Of a DNA stretch of 64,000 bases, positions 25,507 to 34,192 are shown in pieces. The DNA lies in the NCBI GenBank assembly GCA_019449415.1, contig JAGRPP010000030.1, forward strand, positions 1 through 64,000, in the 5' to 3' direction. The notes beneath the pieces were generated by a model that had not been told where the DNA came from, searched no databases, and was given only the letters and a program-made list of their open reading frames with translations. Origin of the DNA: Geothrix sp. GTDB taxonomy: Bacteria > Acidobacteriota > Holophagae > Holophagales > Holophagaceae. Each line of letters opens with the position of its first letter. Position 1 is the stretch's first letter. A program made the translations under genes and the position numbers.

Positions 25507-26406
25507 ATGCCGAGCGAGCACCCCCTGGAAGACCGGCCCGACCTCCATGCCGTGGTCGAGGCCCTGGCCCTGGCCGCCACGGCGCTGACGGACATGCCCC
25601 TGGGGCGCCGGGAATTCCCGTCCCGCACGGTCCTGGGGGGCCTCGTGGAGGAGCTGCGCGCCCTGCTCTTCCCGGGCTATTTCGGCGCGTCCGAGCTGAA
25701 GGCCGAGACCCTGCACTACCACCTGGGCGCCCGCATGGACCGGGTGCTGATCGGCCTTGGCGACCAGATCCAGCGGGGCCTCATGGCCTCCGATCCCACC
25801 TGCGGGAACTGCCGGGAGCGGGCCCTGGACCTGGCACGGGCCTTCCTCGCCCGGCTGCCCGAGGTGCGCCGCCTCCTCGCCACGGACATCCAGGCGGGCT
25901 TCGAGGGCGACCCGGCGGCCACCAGCCCCGATGAAGTCCTGTTCTGCTACCCCGGCCTGATGGCCATCACCAGCCAGCGCCTGGCCCACGAACTGCTGAA
26001 GCTGAAGGTGCCCCTGCTGCCGCGCATGATCACGGAGCACGCCCACAGCCTCACAGGCATCGACATCCACCCCGGCGCCGCGATCGGCGAGCGGTTTTTC
26101 ATCGACCACGGCACCGGCGTCGTCATCGGTGAAACCTGCATCATCGGCCGCAATGTGAGGATCTACCAGGGCGTGACGCTTGGCGCCAAGAGCTTCCCTC
26201 TGGATGCCGAGGGCCACCCCGTCAAGGGCGTCCCCCGCCATCCGGTGGTCGAGGACGATGTGATCATCTACTCCAACGCCACCGTCCTGGGCCGCATCAC
26301 CCTCGGCAAGGGGTCGGCCATCGGCGGCAATGTCTGGCTCACCCACAGCGTGCCGCCGGGCAGCGTCATCACCCAGGCCAACGAGAAGGACGGGATGCCC
26401 TCATGA
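25507..26406 (+). CDS. cysE: Serine O-acetyltransferase
   Basis: The product is 299 aa. ATG 25507 follows GGAG (spacer 6). The N-terminal helical half resembles EpsC-type serine acetyltransferases. The C-terminal left-handed beta-helix has hexapeptide repeats including HPGAAIGERFFIDHGTGVVIG and GVTLGAKS. It makes O-acetylserine for cysteine synthesis. Its stop overlaps the next ATG (ATGA). Confidence 0.88.
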   Translation: MPSEHPLEDRPDLHAVVEALALAATALTDMPLGRREFPSRTVLGGLVEELRALLFPGYFGASELKAETLHYHLGARMDRVLIGLGDQIQRGLMASDPTCGNCRERALDLARAFLARLPEVRRLLATDIQAGFEGDPAATSPDEVLFCYPGLMAITSQRLAHELLKLKVPLLPRMITEHAHSLTGIDIHPGAAIGERFFIDHGTGVVIGETCIIGRNVRIYQGVTLGAKSFPLDAEGHPVKGVPRHPVVEDDVIIYSNATVLGRITLGKGSAIGGNVWLTHSVPPGSVITQANEKDGMPS

Positions 26407-26804
26407 CCACGCTCCTGCGCTTCCTCTTCTCGGCCATCGGCCTGCTGGTGGCCTGCTCCTTCGTGCCCGGGCTGGGCCACGGGTCCTTCCTGGATCTCCT
26501 GATCGTGGCCGTGATCCTGGCGGCCCTGAACACCACCGTCGGCAGCCTCCTCAAGGTCATCGCCTTCGTGCCCATGGCCTGCTCCCTCGGCTGCTTCAGC
26601 CTCGTCATCAACGGCCTGGTCTTCTGGCTCGCTGGTGCCCTCTCCTCCCGGCTGGGCCTGACCTTCACCGTGAGCGGCTTCTGGGCCGGCGTCTTCGGCG
26701 CATTGGTCTCCAGCCTCGTCGCCTCCGTCCTCGGCGCCCTCTTCATCCCCAAGGACCGCCAGCGCCCCCAGGGGCCGCCTCCGTCCATCAAAGTCGTGAA
26801 CTAG
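26403..26804 (+). CDS. Four-TM phage holin-family membrane protein (PF04020-like)
   Basis: The product is 133 aa with four predicted membrane helices and a short basic proline-rich tail. The pattern matches the small PF04020 family, often named holin but common in ordinary chromosomes. It is coupled to the serine acetyltransferase gene by overlap. No phage genes are nearby, so a lysis role is unlikely. Confidence 0.7.
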   Translation: MTTLLRFLFSAIGLLVACSFVPGLGHGSFLDLLIVAVILAALNTTVGSLLKVIAFVPMACSLGCFSLVINGLVFWLAGALSSRLGLTFTVSGFWAGVFGALVSSLVASVLGALFIPKDRQRPQGPPPSIKVVN

Positions 26805-26808
26805 GGCC

Positions 26809-27537
26809 TTAGCTCTTTTCCAAGAGCCTCCGAACAGCGGACTCGGCGGCCCTCCGCAGAGCCTCGGCGTCGGGATGGGCATGGGATTCCAACGGCGTGC
26901 CCATGGTGATGCGGTAGAGGCCGCTTCGCGTGCGCCAGGTCCCCTTGGGCAGGATGTCCGGTCCACCGTGGATGGCGAAGGGCACCACGGGAACTCCGGC
27001 CTCGAAGGCCAGGGCGAAGGCGCCCTTCTTGAAGGGCAGCAGGCGGCCATCGCGGCTGCGGGTGCCTTCGGGGAAGGCCACGATGGCCTGCCCCGCCCGG
27101 ATGCGGGCGGCGGCATCCTCCAGACTGCGCAAGGCGGCCGCGCGGTTGCTGCGGTCGATGAAGATGAAGCCCGCCAGCCAGATCACCCAGCCCAGGAAGG
27201 GCACCCCCGCCAGCTCCCGCTTGGCCACGAACACGGGGTGGCAGGGCAGCGTGGAGATCATCAGGGGCGGATCAAACAGCGAAGTGTGGTTGCCGATGAA
27301 GACCGCCGGGCGGGTGCCATTGCGGAGCGCTTCGGGAAGGTCCTCCCAGCCCGCCAGTTCGCGGCGGATGCCGAAGGCCCGGGCGGTGCCACGGATGTAG
27401 CGGGGCGCCACGATCCAGAAGGCCCTCCGGCCGCCGAGAAAGGGCGCCAGCAGGAAGCACAGGCAAACAGCCAGGGCCAGGGCCAGGGCACCAAAGACCC
27501 AGACCAGGGCCGGTCGAAGGCAGGGGCGGATGGGCAT
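26809..27537 (-). CDS. plsC: 1-acyl-glycerol-3-phosphate acyltransferase
   Basis: The product is 242 aa. It has an N-terminal membrane helix, then the acyltransferase motifs NHTSLFDP (HX4D) and FPEGTRSRDG. It converts lysophosphatidic to phosphatidic acid in phospholipid synthesis. The start at 27537 is preferred because it lies 2 bases after the cyclophilin stop, giving an operon. Confidence 0.85.
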   Translation of the reverse strand: MPIRPCLRPALVWVFGALALALAVCLCFLLAPFLGGRRAFWIVAPRYIRGTARAFGIRRELAGWEDLPEALRNGTRPAVFIGNHTSLFDPPLMISTLPCHPVFVAKRELAGVPFLGWVIWLAGFIFIDRSNRAAALRSLEDAAARIRAGQAIVAFPEGTRSRDGRLLPFKKGAFALAFEAGVPVVPFAIHGGPDILPKGTWRTRSGLYRITMGTPLESHAHPDAEALRRAAESAVRRLLEKS

Positions 27538-27539
27538 GC

Positions 27540-28166
27540 CTACTGCGGCAGCAAGGAGGCATCCTTCAGGCGCACGGGATACTGCGGCACGCCGCTCTGG
27601 CCCTTGCGCCATTCCGTCTTCACCTTCTCGATCTTGTCCACAGCCTCCATGCCCGAGACCACGCGGCCGAAGACGCAGTAGCCGTAGCCTTCATCGGTCA
27701 GGTCGCGGTGATCCAGGCTCTTGTTGTCCACGGTGTTGATGTAGAACTGGGCCGTGGCACTGTGGGGCGAGCCCGTGCGGGCCATGGCCACGGTGCCTCG
27801 GGTGTTCTTCAGGCCGGCCCTGAAGGTCTGGGGCGCCTCGTTGAGGATGGGCTCCCGCAGAGGCTTCTCGTCCAGGTTCTCTAGCAGGCCGCCGCCCTGG
27901 ATCATGAAGCCGTCGATGACCCGGTGAAAGATGGTGCCCTTGTAGTGGCCGTCCTTCACATACTGCAGGAAGTTCGCCACGGTCTTGGGCGCCAGCTCCG
28001 GCTCCAGCTCGAGAACGACCGGCCCGTAGCTGGTGAGCAGCTGCACCCGCGGCTTGGCCACGGGAACGGGGGCGGGGGTTGGGGCTGGAACAACGGCAGG
28101 TGCCGGAACGGGCGCCTGAGCGGCCAGGGACATGGCGAGGGACAGGCAGAGCAGCAGACGGGACAC
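27540..28166 (-). CDS. Periplasmic cyclophilin peptidyl-prolyl isomerase
   Basis: The product is 208 aa, with GTG start after AGGAG. A signal peptide (MSRLLLCLSLAMSLAAQ) precedes an Ala/Pro spacer (~20-40). The cyclophilin core reads FHRVIDGFMIQGG, then SATAQFYINTVDN and GYCVFGRVVSGMEAVDKI. It catalyses proline isomerisation during envelope protein folding. Confidence 0.9.
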   Translation of the reverse strand: MSRLLLCLSLAMSLAAQAPVPAPAVVPAPTPAPVPVAKPRVQLLTSYGPVVLELEPELAPKTVANFLQYVKDGHYKGTIFHRVIDGFMIQGGGLLENLDEKPLREPILNEAPQTFRAGLKNTRGTVAMARTGSPHSATAQFYINTVDNKSLDHRDLTDEGYGYCVFGRVVSGMEAVDKIEKVKTEWRKGQSGVPQYPVRLKDASLLPQ

Positions 28167-28307
28167 GAGAACTCCTGGGGCTTCCCTTCATTCTGCCGCG
28201 AATGGCGGGGAAGTCCCCATTCCCGAAAACGAAGCCCTTGGCGGACAGGCCTTGAAGGAAGGCCCCGCCTGCCGGCAAGGCGGTCTCCCCTGAGTTATCG
28301 TAGTCCC

Positions 28308-29237
28308 ATGCCCTTCATGGACCTCTCCCCCTGGCTCCTGAGCCTTCTCCTGGCGCCGTTCGGCCTGGTCTTCGGCTCGTTTTCCAATGTGCTCATCCAC
28401 CGGCTGCCCCAGGAGGCGCCGGAAGACCGCAATGTGGTGAGCAAGGCCAGCCACTGCCCCGCCTGCAAAGCGAAGATCAAGCCCCGGCACAATGTCCCGC
28501 TCTTCGGGTGGCTGTGGCTCCGCGGAAAGTGCGCCGCCTGTGGTTGGCGCATCCCCGTGCGCTACCCGCTGGTAGAGGTGCTGGGTGGCCTGATCCTGGG
28601 CGGCGCCCACTGGTTCTTCCCCTTCGGAACGCTCATCTGGCTCAAGGCCGTGATCTGCGCCTACGCGCTGGTCGTGCTGTTCTTCACGGACTTCACCGAG
28701 ATGATCCTGCCGGACGCCATCCAGTTCCCCCTCATGGCCCTCGGGGTGCTCTGCGCCCTGCCGCAGCTGGCCTGGCCCGAGACCCTCCTGAAAGTCTGGG
28801 ACCGCCAGGACGCCCTCATCCAGGCGCTGGCCTTCCACAACGGCCTGCAGCCCGCCCCCGCCTTCCGTGGCTTCGAGGCCGCCGTCACCTGGCAGGCCAG
28901 CCTCCTGGGCCTGGTGATCGGCTACGGCGGTCCCGCCCTGCTCAACCAGATCTATAAATGGATCCGGAAGACCGATGGCCTGGGCATGGGCGACTTCAAG
29001 ATGCTGGCCTGGCTGGGCGCCTTCTGGGGCTGGGGCCCCATGCTGGGCATCCTCTTCCTGGGTGCGGGCCTCGGCGTGGCCGTGGGCGTGCCCCTCATGC
29101 TCATGCGCCGCGGTCCCGACCAGGCCGTCTCGGGCCAGACCATGCTGCCCTTCGGCTGCTTCCTGGCGCTCGCCACGCCGGTGGTGGTGTTCTTCGGGCG
29201 GGCCCTGTGGCTCGGGTACTTGGGGTGGGTGGGCTGA
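28308..29237 (+). CDS. Prepilin peptidase (type IV pilus / type II secretion)
   Basis: The product is 309 aa. An N-terminal segment has two CxxC pairs (HCPACKAKI and CAACGW), the methyltransferase-associated zinc site. The aspartic peptidase sites are in FFTDFTEMILPD and GLGMGDFKML (GxGD). About eight membrane helices. It cleaves and methylates type IV prepilins. The start was chosen at ATG 28308, which gives the conserved N-terminus GSFSNVLIHRLP. Confidence 0.9.
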   Translation: MPFMDLSPWLLSLLLAPFGLVFGSFSNVLIHRLPQEAPEDRNVVSKASHCPACKAKIKPRHNVPLFGWLWLRGKCAACGWRIPVRYPLVEVLGGLILGGAHWFFPFGTLIWLKAVICAYALVVLFFTDFTEMILPDAIQFPLMALGVLCALPQLAWPETLLKVWDRQDALIQALAFHNGLQPAPAFRGFEAAVTWQASLLGLVIGYGGPALLNQIYKWIRKTDGLGMGDFKMLAWLGAFWGWGPMLGILFLGAGLGVAVGVPLMLMRRGPDQAVSGQTMLPFGCFLALATPVVVFFGRALWLGYLGWVG

Positions 29238-29333
29238 CCGCCTCGCGGGGCCCTGGGGGTGGCGGGTCCGCCTCCAACCCTGGCATGGTGGTCATCCGCC
29301 CCTCCCTTAGGGGCCTCCCTTCCACAGGACACC

Positions 29334-30278
29334 ATGCCCCCTCCCCCCCGCGGTATCCCGGTCGTTGACGACCTCGGCCTGGGCCTCCAGGCGAGCTCCG
29401 GTCGAGGGGTCAACAAGGACGGCTCCTTCAATGTGCGCCGCCGGGGCCTACCCCGCTTCCGCTTCTACGAGCTCTACCACCACCTCATCACCATGGGCTG
29501 GGCCCCCTTCCTGGGGCTCCTGCTCCTGGCCTTCGTCGTCACCAATGCCCTCTTCGCCCTGCTCTACCTGGGCATCGGGATGGAGCACTTCACCCGACCC
29601 GGCGGCGAGACGCTGCCCGACCGGATTCAGGACGCCTTCTTCTTCAGCGCCCAGACGCTCACCACCGTGGGCTACGGGCACATCAGCCCCAAGGGCACCC
29701 TCGCCAACAGCGCCGCGGCGCTGGAATCCCTGCTGGGTCTCCTCAGCTTCGCCCTGGCCACGGGCCTTCTCTACGGGCGCTTCTCCCGGCCCCAGGCCTG
29801 CCTGCGGTTCAGCGCCCAGGCCGTGGTGGCCACCTACGGGCCGATCACCGGCTTCATGTTCCGCCTCGTCAACATGCGCAGCAATCAGCTCATCGAAGTG
29901 GAGGCCGCGGTCAGCCTCTCGTTCGAAGATCCGGGCTCCCGCCAGCGCCGGTTCATGAACCTTTCGCTGGAGCGATCCAAGATCAACCTCTTCCCCTCCA
30001 GCTGGACCGTGGTGCATCCCATCGACGAGGCAAGCCCCCTGCAGGGCATGACCGCCGAGGACCTGCGCCGGGCCAGGGCCGAGTTCATCGTCCTCATCAA
30101 GGCCTTCGATGACACCTTCTCGCAGACCATCTACGCCCGCACTTCCTACACCGCAGAGGAGGTCCGTTGGGGCACCCGGTTCATGCCCATGCTCTTCGCG
30201 ACCGCCCATGGGATGACCGAGATGGATGTGACACAACTGGATGCCCTGGAGGAACCCGGAACGGCGGAGCGCGACTGA
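29334..30278 (+). CDS. Inward-rectifier-type potassium channel (KirBac)
   Basis: The product is 314 aa. An N-terminal slide-helix region, two membrane helices and a pore loop with selectivity filter TTVGYGH (~104-110) precede a large cytoplasmic beta-domain (~150-300) typical of KirBac channels. It conducts K+ and is gated by the cytoplasmic domain. The start was chosen at ATG 29334. Confidence 0.88.
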   Translation: MPPPPRGIPVVDDLGLGLQASSGRGVNKDGSFNVRRRGLPRFRFYELYHHLITMGWAPFLGLLLLAFVVTNALFALLYLGIGMEHFTRPGGETLPDRIQDAFFFSAQTLTTVGYGHISPKGTLANSAAALESLLGLLSFALATGLLYGRFSRPQACLRFSAQAVVATYGPITGFMFRLVNMRSNQLIEVEAAVSLSFEDPGSRQRRFMNLSLERSKINLFPSSWTVVHPIDEASPLQGMTAEDLRRARAEFIVLIKAFDDTFSQTIYARTSYTAEEVRWGTRFMPMLFATAHGMTEMDVTQLDALEEPGTAERD

Positions 30279-30289
30279 CGGCAGAGCCT

Positions 30290-30694
30290 TCAGGCCCCCT
30301 GGCTCAGCTCCATCAGCACGCCGCCGGTTTCCGCCGGATGAATGAAGGCCACGCGGCAGCCGTGGGCGCCGTTCCGCGGGGCCTGGTCGATCATGCGCAC
30401 GCCCTTGGCGAGCAGTTGCGCCACGGCCGCGTCGATGTCGTCCACCTCGAAGCAGACATGGTGGATGCCGGGGCCGCGCTTCGCGAGGAACTTCCCGATG
30501 GGGCCGTCGGGGTCGGTGCTCTCCAGGAATTCCAGGGTGCTCTCGCCCACGGGGAAGAAGGCCGTCTTCACCTTCTGCTCGGCCACCTCCTCCGCGTGAT
30601 CCGCTGCCATGTCGAAGAGCCGCGCCATGCGCGTCATGGCCTCGTCCAGGCCCGGCGTCGCGATGCCCAAATGGTTGATGCGGAGCAGGTGCAT
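30290..30694 (-). CDS. mce: Methylmalonyl-CoA epimerase
   Basis: The product is 134 aa from ATG 30694. Two VOC-fold halves begin INHLGIATPGLDEA and GIHHVCFEVDDIDAA; metal ligands are the His and Glu residues in these and in LEFLES and VLMELSQ. It interconverts (R)- and (S)-methylmalonyl-CoA in propionate metabolism. Confidence 0.88.
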   Translation of the reverse strand: MHLLRINHLGIATPGLDEAMTRMARLFDMAADHAEEVAEQKVKTAFFPVGESTLEFLESTDPDGPIGKFLAKRGPGIHHVCFEVDDIDAAVAQLLAKGVRMIDQAPRNGAHGCRVAFIHPAETGGVLMELSQGA

Positions 30695-30720
30695 GGGTCC
30701 CCCGGAAACAGTGTAGGCCT

Positions 30721-31929
30721 CTAGATTGCGGGGTGCTTTCCCGAGGAGCGGGGGAAGACTTCCTTTGCGCACTCGGGGCAGATGCCGTGGGTGAACTCGG
30801 CGTCGGTGTGCTCGTTGAGATAGGCCTCGATCTGGTTCCAGTAGCCCTTGTCATCCCGGATCTTTTTGCAGTGGCTGCAGATGGGTAGCATGCCACCCAG
30901 GGTCTTCACTTCCGCCAGCAGCCGCGCCAGGTCCTCGTGGGCCGCCTGCTGCCGCCGCCAGGCGCGGTGCATCAACCAGGAGGCCACCAGGGTCAGGCAG
31001 GTGAACAGGGCCACTTCCGTAAGTTCCTGAACGGCCTCCCGCCACCATCCCGTCAGATAGTCCTGCTCGGCCAGTCCCACCAGGACATAGAAGGGCTGAC
31101 CCGTCACCCTGCGGATGGCGAAGGTGCGCTGGACATGGTCAAAGGGGGTGCGGGCCCGGTAGATGCCCATGCTCCGGCCGGACTGGGCGAAGGCCGAGAA
31201 CTCCGGCGAGATGACCTTCTGGCCGACCCCGGTGCCGGCGGCGACGGGTTCAGGGTGGCGGGCGATCAATTCCAGCTCCAGGTTCCGGAGCGCGACCGAA
31301 CCGTGCGGCCCCACATCCAGTGAAGAAAACGCCTGATTGAACTGATCCAGGCCAATCACCGCATGGACCATACCGGCGAAGCTGTGATCGGGGCGCTCCA
31401 GGCGCCGGGCCAGAATGATCACCCAGGTGCCGGTGAGCCTTCCGAAAATGGGTTTGGAGATCACCGCCCCGGCCTCTGGAATGTCCCGGAGTTGGATGAA
31501 ATGCTCCCGATCCGCCACGCTGACGCGGGTGCCGCCCCCGGCGCCACTCCCGTGGTCGATCATCCCCTCGGCATCGGTGGTGCGGAGGGCCAGCAATCCC
31601 GGCACCCGATCGTGCTGCCGCCGGATGAACCCGTCCAGATCGAGGTGATGACCCTTGGGGTCGGCAGCGGATCGCTCGACCTCGTCCTTCACGGCCCAGA
31701 CCGCGACATCGGCCCTGCTGAAGGTGTCGGCCACATAGCGATCGAGGACCTGAGCCAGGTTTTGGCCCGTGACGACGGCCCGTTCCTGGTGGTTGCGCCA
31801 GCTCTGCCGGAGGGAGACCACCGCCATGAGGATGACGAACAGGTTGAGGATCAGGATCCCCACACCCAGCCGGATCAGAAAGGGCCGGGGGGCGTAGGGT
31901 GAATCGAGATCGACTCGGTGGGCGTCCAT
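30721..31929 (-). CDS. Cache-domain membrane sensor with C-terminal zinc-finger-like module
   Basis: The product is 402 aa. One membrane helix (~18-40), a large periplasmic Cache-type sensor (~45-290), a second helix (~300-320), then a coiled region. The end carries PICSHCKKIRDDKGYWNQIE and HGICPECAKEVFP, a zinc-binding module often appended to PAS/Cache sensors. No kinase, GGDEF or HAMP domain is present, so the output path is unknown. Confidence 0.75.
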   Translation of the reverse strand: MDAHRVDLDSPYAPRPFLIRLGVGILILNLFVILMAVVSLRQSWRNHQERAVVTGQNLAQVLDRYVADTFSRADVAVWAVKDEVERSAADPKGHHLDLDGFIRRQHDRVPGLLALRTTDAEGMIDHGSGAGGGTRVSVADREHFIQLRDIPEAGAVISKPIFGRLTGTWVIILARRLERPDHSFAGMVHAVIGLDQFNQAFSSLDVGPHGSVALRNLELELIARHPEPVAAGTGVGQKVISPEFSAFAQSGRSMGIYRARTPFDHVQRTFAIRRVTGQPFYVLVGLAEQDYLTGWWREAVQELTEVALFTCLTLVASWLMHRAWRRQQAAHEDLARLLAEVKTLGGMLPICSHCKKIRDDKGYWNQIEAYLNEHTDAEFTHGICPECAKEVFPRSSGKHPAI

Positions 31930-31991
31930 GAGGTCCGCGGTGGAAAGACTTCCTGGAGATCCTACTGGAGTCCGACCTCCGCCCCCCGGAA

Positions 31992-32234
31992 TCAGTGCTG
32001 GCAGGCCGGAGCAGGCCCCAGGGTCACCCGGCCGTCCGCCAGGTTGATCTTGCCCTTCTGCCCGAGGAAGGCCAGCACGCCGTCGAAGTCGAAGGAATCG
32101 CCGTGGCAGTTGTGGTAGACGGGATCAGGCCCGTGGACGGCGAGGGCGGCGGTCCGGAGATCCTCGACGGAGACGGCTCCGCCGCGCTCCATCACCAGGG
32201 ACAGCAGGTCGTGGCCGTAAAGGGGATCGGACAT
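31992..32234 (-). CDS. YecH-like small metal-binding protein (DUF2492-like)
   Basis: The product is 80 aa from ATG 32234, with GGAGA upstream. YGHDLLSLVME, a middle VYHNCHGDSFDFDGVLAFLGQKGK and a C-terminal CQH match the YecH pattern with conserved His and Cys. It probably binds a metal; physiological role unknown. A 20-bp inverted repeat lies just upstream (32248-32267). Confidence 0.75.
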   Translation of the reverse strand: MSDPLYGHDLLSLVMERGGAVSVEDLRTAALAVHGPDPVYHNCHGDSFDFDGVLAFLGQKGKINLADGRVTLGPAPACQH

Positions 32235-32247
32235 GGGGATCTCCATT

Positions 32248-32267
32248 TCAGGAGTAATGACTCCTGA
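32248..32267 (-). promoter_or_regulatory. Perfect inverted repeat upstream of the YecH-like gene
   Basis: TCAGGAGT and ACTCCTGA flank a 4-base spacer. It is 14 bases from the start codon, so it may be an operator or an RNA hairpin masking translation. Confidence 0.5.
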
Positions 32268-32371
32268 ATCAAGTTTAGCCCAAGGCGGGGTGATCCGGGT
32301 CACGCCCGTCCCCGGGGCCCTCAGAGCGGCCTGGGGCCGCGATCAGCGCCAGTGTCAGGCCAGCATCAGGG

Positions 32372-33385
32372 TCAGGAGGCCTGGAGGGCCAGGCCCACTT
32401 CCCGCAGCAGGGGCTCCGGGCTCAGATTCCGCGGCAGGTGGCGCAGGGACTCGAGGGCGGCCTCCTGGGGAACCTTGAGATCCCGAGACTGGGCGGCCAG
32501 CGGCTCCAGGGCCCCGCGCCAGGGCTCCAGGGCCGGGGTCTCCCCCGCCTGGATCCGGGCCAGGTCCGCCAGCAGGCGCAGGAGCAGCTCCAGGGGCTGC
32601 CGCAGCTGTTCTCCCTGGGCCAGGACCGAGTCTTTTTCGGGAAGCAGGGCCTCCCCCGCCTCGCTGAAGGAGCGGCCCCCCAGCAGGGCGACCCAGGCCT
32701 CCACCTGGGCCTCGGCCCGGCGGAAGGCGGGTTCTTCCAGGAAACGCAGGCTGCCCTCTCCCAGGGCGGCCCAGCGGGCCCGGTCGGCTTCGCCCCATCC
32801 GTGGCGCGTGGCCACGGCCCAGGCCTCTTCCGGTGGCAGGGGCGCGAAGGGGATGCGCTCGCAGCGGCTGCGGATGGTCTGGAGCAGGGCCTCGGGCCGA
32901 TGGGTCACCAGGATGAAGTGGGTGCCCTCGGGGGGCTCCTCGAGGGTCTTGAGCAGGATGTTGCCGCTGGATTCGTTGAGGCGGTGGGCCTCCTCCACCA
33001 GGATCCAGCGGTGGCAGCCCAGGGGCGGGGCCAGGGAGGCCCACTCGATGACCCCGCGGCTGAAGCGGGGCTGGTTGTTCGAGTCCAGGCCTTCCCGGAT
33101 CTGGTCGATGCGGATGACGCCCGCCTTGCCCTCCGGCGTGATGCGCAGCAGGTTGGGCAGCTCGAAGGGCAGGTCCTCGCCCAGAAACATCCGGCAGCCT
33201 TCGCACTGCCCGCAAGCGTTCCGTCGGAAGCATATCTCACGCTGGGCCAGCTCCAGGGCCACGCGGCGCTTGCCGATGCCCTCCGGTCCCGTGAAGAGCA
33301 GCGAGCCGCGGATCCGGCCGGTCTGCAGGCGATCCAGCAGGCGCTGACGGAGGGCCTGATGGCCGGCGATGTCCGGGGCGAACAT
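32372..33385 (-). CDS. holB: DNA polymerase III delta-prime subunit
   Basis: The product is 337 aa. A P-loop-like GPEGIGKRRVA (~30-40), a zinc site CGQCEGCRMF (~65) and ILVEEAHRLNESSGNILLKTLEEPPEGTHF-type clamp-loader motifs (~135-160, quoted in part) mark the AAA+ clamp-loader delta-prime family. It helps load the sliding clamp. It overlaps tmk by the ATGA junction, a common tmk-holB arrangement. Confidence 0.88.
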   Translation of the reverse strand: MFAPDIAGHQALRQRLLDRLQTGRIRGSLLFTGPEGIGKRRVALELAQREICFRRNACGQCEGCRMFLGEDLPFELPNLLRITPEGKAGVIRIDQIREGLDSNNQPRFSRGVIEWASLAPPLGCHRWILVEEAHRLNESSGNILLKTLEEPPEGTHFILVTHRPEALLQTIRSRCERIPFAPLPPEEAWAVATRHGWGEADRARWAALGEGSLRFLEEPAFRRAEAQVEAWVALLGGRSFSEAGEALLPEKDSVLAQGEQLRQPLELLLRLLADLARIQAGETPALEPWRGALEPLAAQSRDLKVPQEAALESLRHLPRNLSPEPLLREVGLALQAS

Positions 33386-34050
33386 CAGTCGACCCCGAAG
33401 CCGGCGCTGCGCAGCAGGGGCGCCACCCGGGCCCAGATGGCCGCTTCCACCTGATCGACGGGATCCCGGGCGGGCACCAAGGCCACGCGGCCGGGGTGAC
33501 TTTGGGCGATGGCCAGGAAGCGGTTGCGCACCTTGCGGTGGAACTCCAGGGCCGCGTTGTCGAACCGGGTTTCCGCGAACTCGGCCCCCAGCGAGAGGTT
33601 GCGGACCTCCACGCGCTGGAGCGACAGCTCGGGATCCATGTCCAGCACCACGGTGAGGCTGGGGCGGAGCCCCCGCAGGACCAGCTCGCTGAGGCGGTCC
33701 AGGGCCGCCTCGGGTACGCCGCTGGCGCCCTGGTAGGCCCGGGTGGAATCCTCGAAGCGGTCCACCAGCACGACCTTCCCTTCCGCCAGCGCGGGGCGGA
33801 TCACTGTCTCGAGATGCTGGGCCCGGTCGGCGTAGAAGAGCAGCAGCTCCGCGTCCGCGCACCAGGTTTCGCCGCTGGCGTGGCGCTCCAGCAGCAGGCG
33901 GCGCAACTCCCGGCCCAGGGCCGTACCGCCGGGCTCCTTCGAGACCACCAGGGGCAGGCCCAGGTGCCGCAGGCGCTCGGACAGCCGGAGCAGCTGGGTG
34001 GACTTGCCCGAGCCCTCCACGCCCTCGATGGTGATGAACACGCCGCGCAC
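33385..34050 (-). CDS. tmk: Thymidylate kinase
   Basis: The product is 221 aa from GTG 34050, chosen because GGAGG lies just upstream and it gives the usual length. The P-loop is GVEGSGKST (~9-17), with DRFEDSTRAYQG as the DRY-like motif. It phosphorylates dTMP to dTDP. The adjacent gene is holB. A GTG at 34041 is an alternative start. Confidence 0.9.
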   Translation of the reverse strand: MRGVFITIEGVEGSGKSTQLLRLSERLRHLGLPLVVSKEPGGTALGRELRRLLLERHASGETWCADAELLLFYADRAQHLETVIRPALAEGKVVLVDRFEDSTRAYQGASGVPEAALDRLSELVLRGLRPSLTVVLDMDPELSLQRVEVRNLSLGAEFAETRFDNAALEFHRKVRNRFLAIAQSHPGRVALVPARDPVDQVEAAIWARVAPLLRSAGFGVD

Positions 34051-34192
34051 CGGACCTCCGTCCGATGAGGATACCCGGCGCGGGGCGGCCGATGACGGGC
34101 CAACGACGGGCCGACGGCGGGCCGAGGTGGCCGGGAGGTTTGGTCCGCGCTCATGCGGAGTGCTATCCTGCTCGAAACTCCAGGAGTTCCAG

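Noticed and set aside
24283-26346. Long open frame on the - strand opposite the msrBA/cysE genes
   Set aside because: Low-complexity Gly/Val/His-rich translation typical of antisense frames in GC-rich DNA; the + strand carries clear families.
26403-26804. Prophage lysis gene
   Set aside because: The holin-like family is common in chromosomes and no phage genes surround it.
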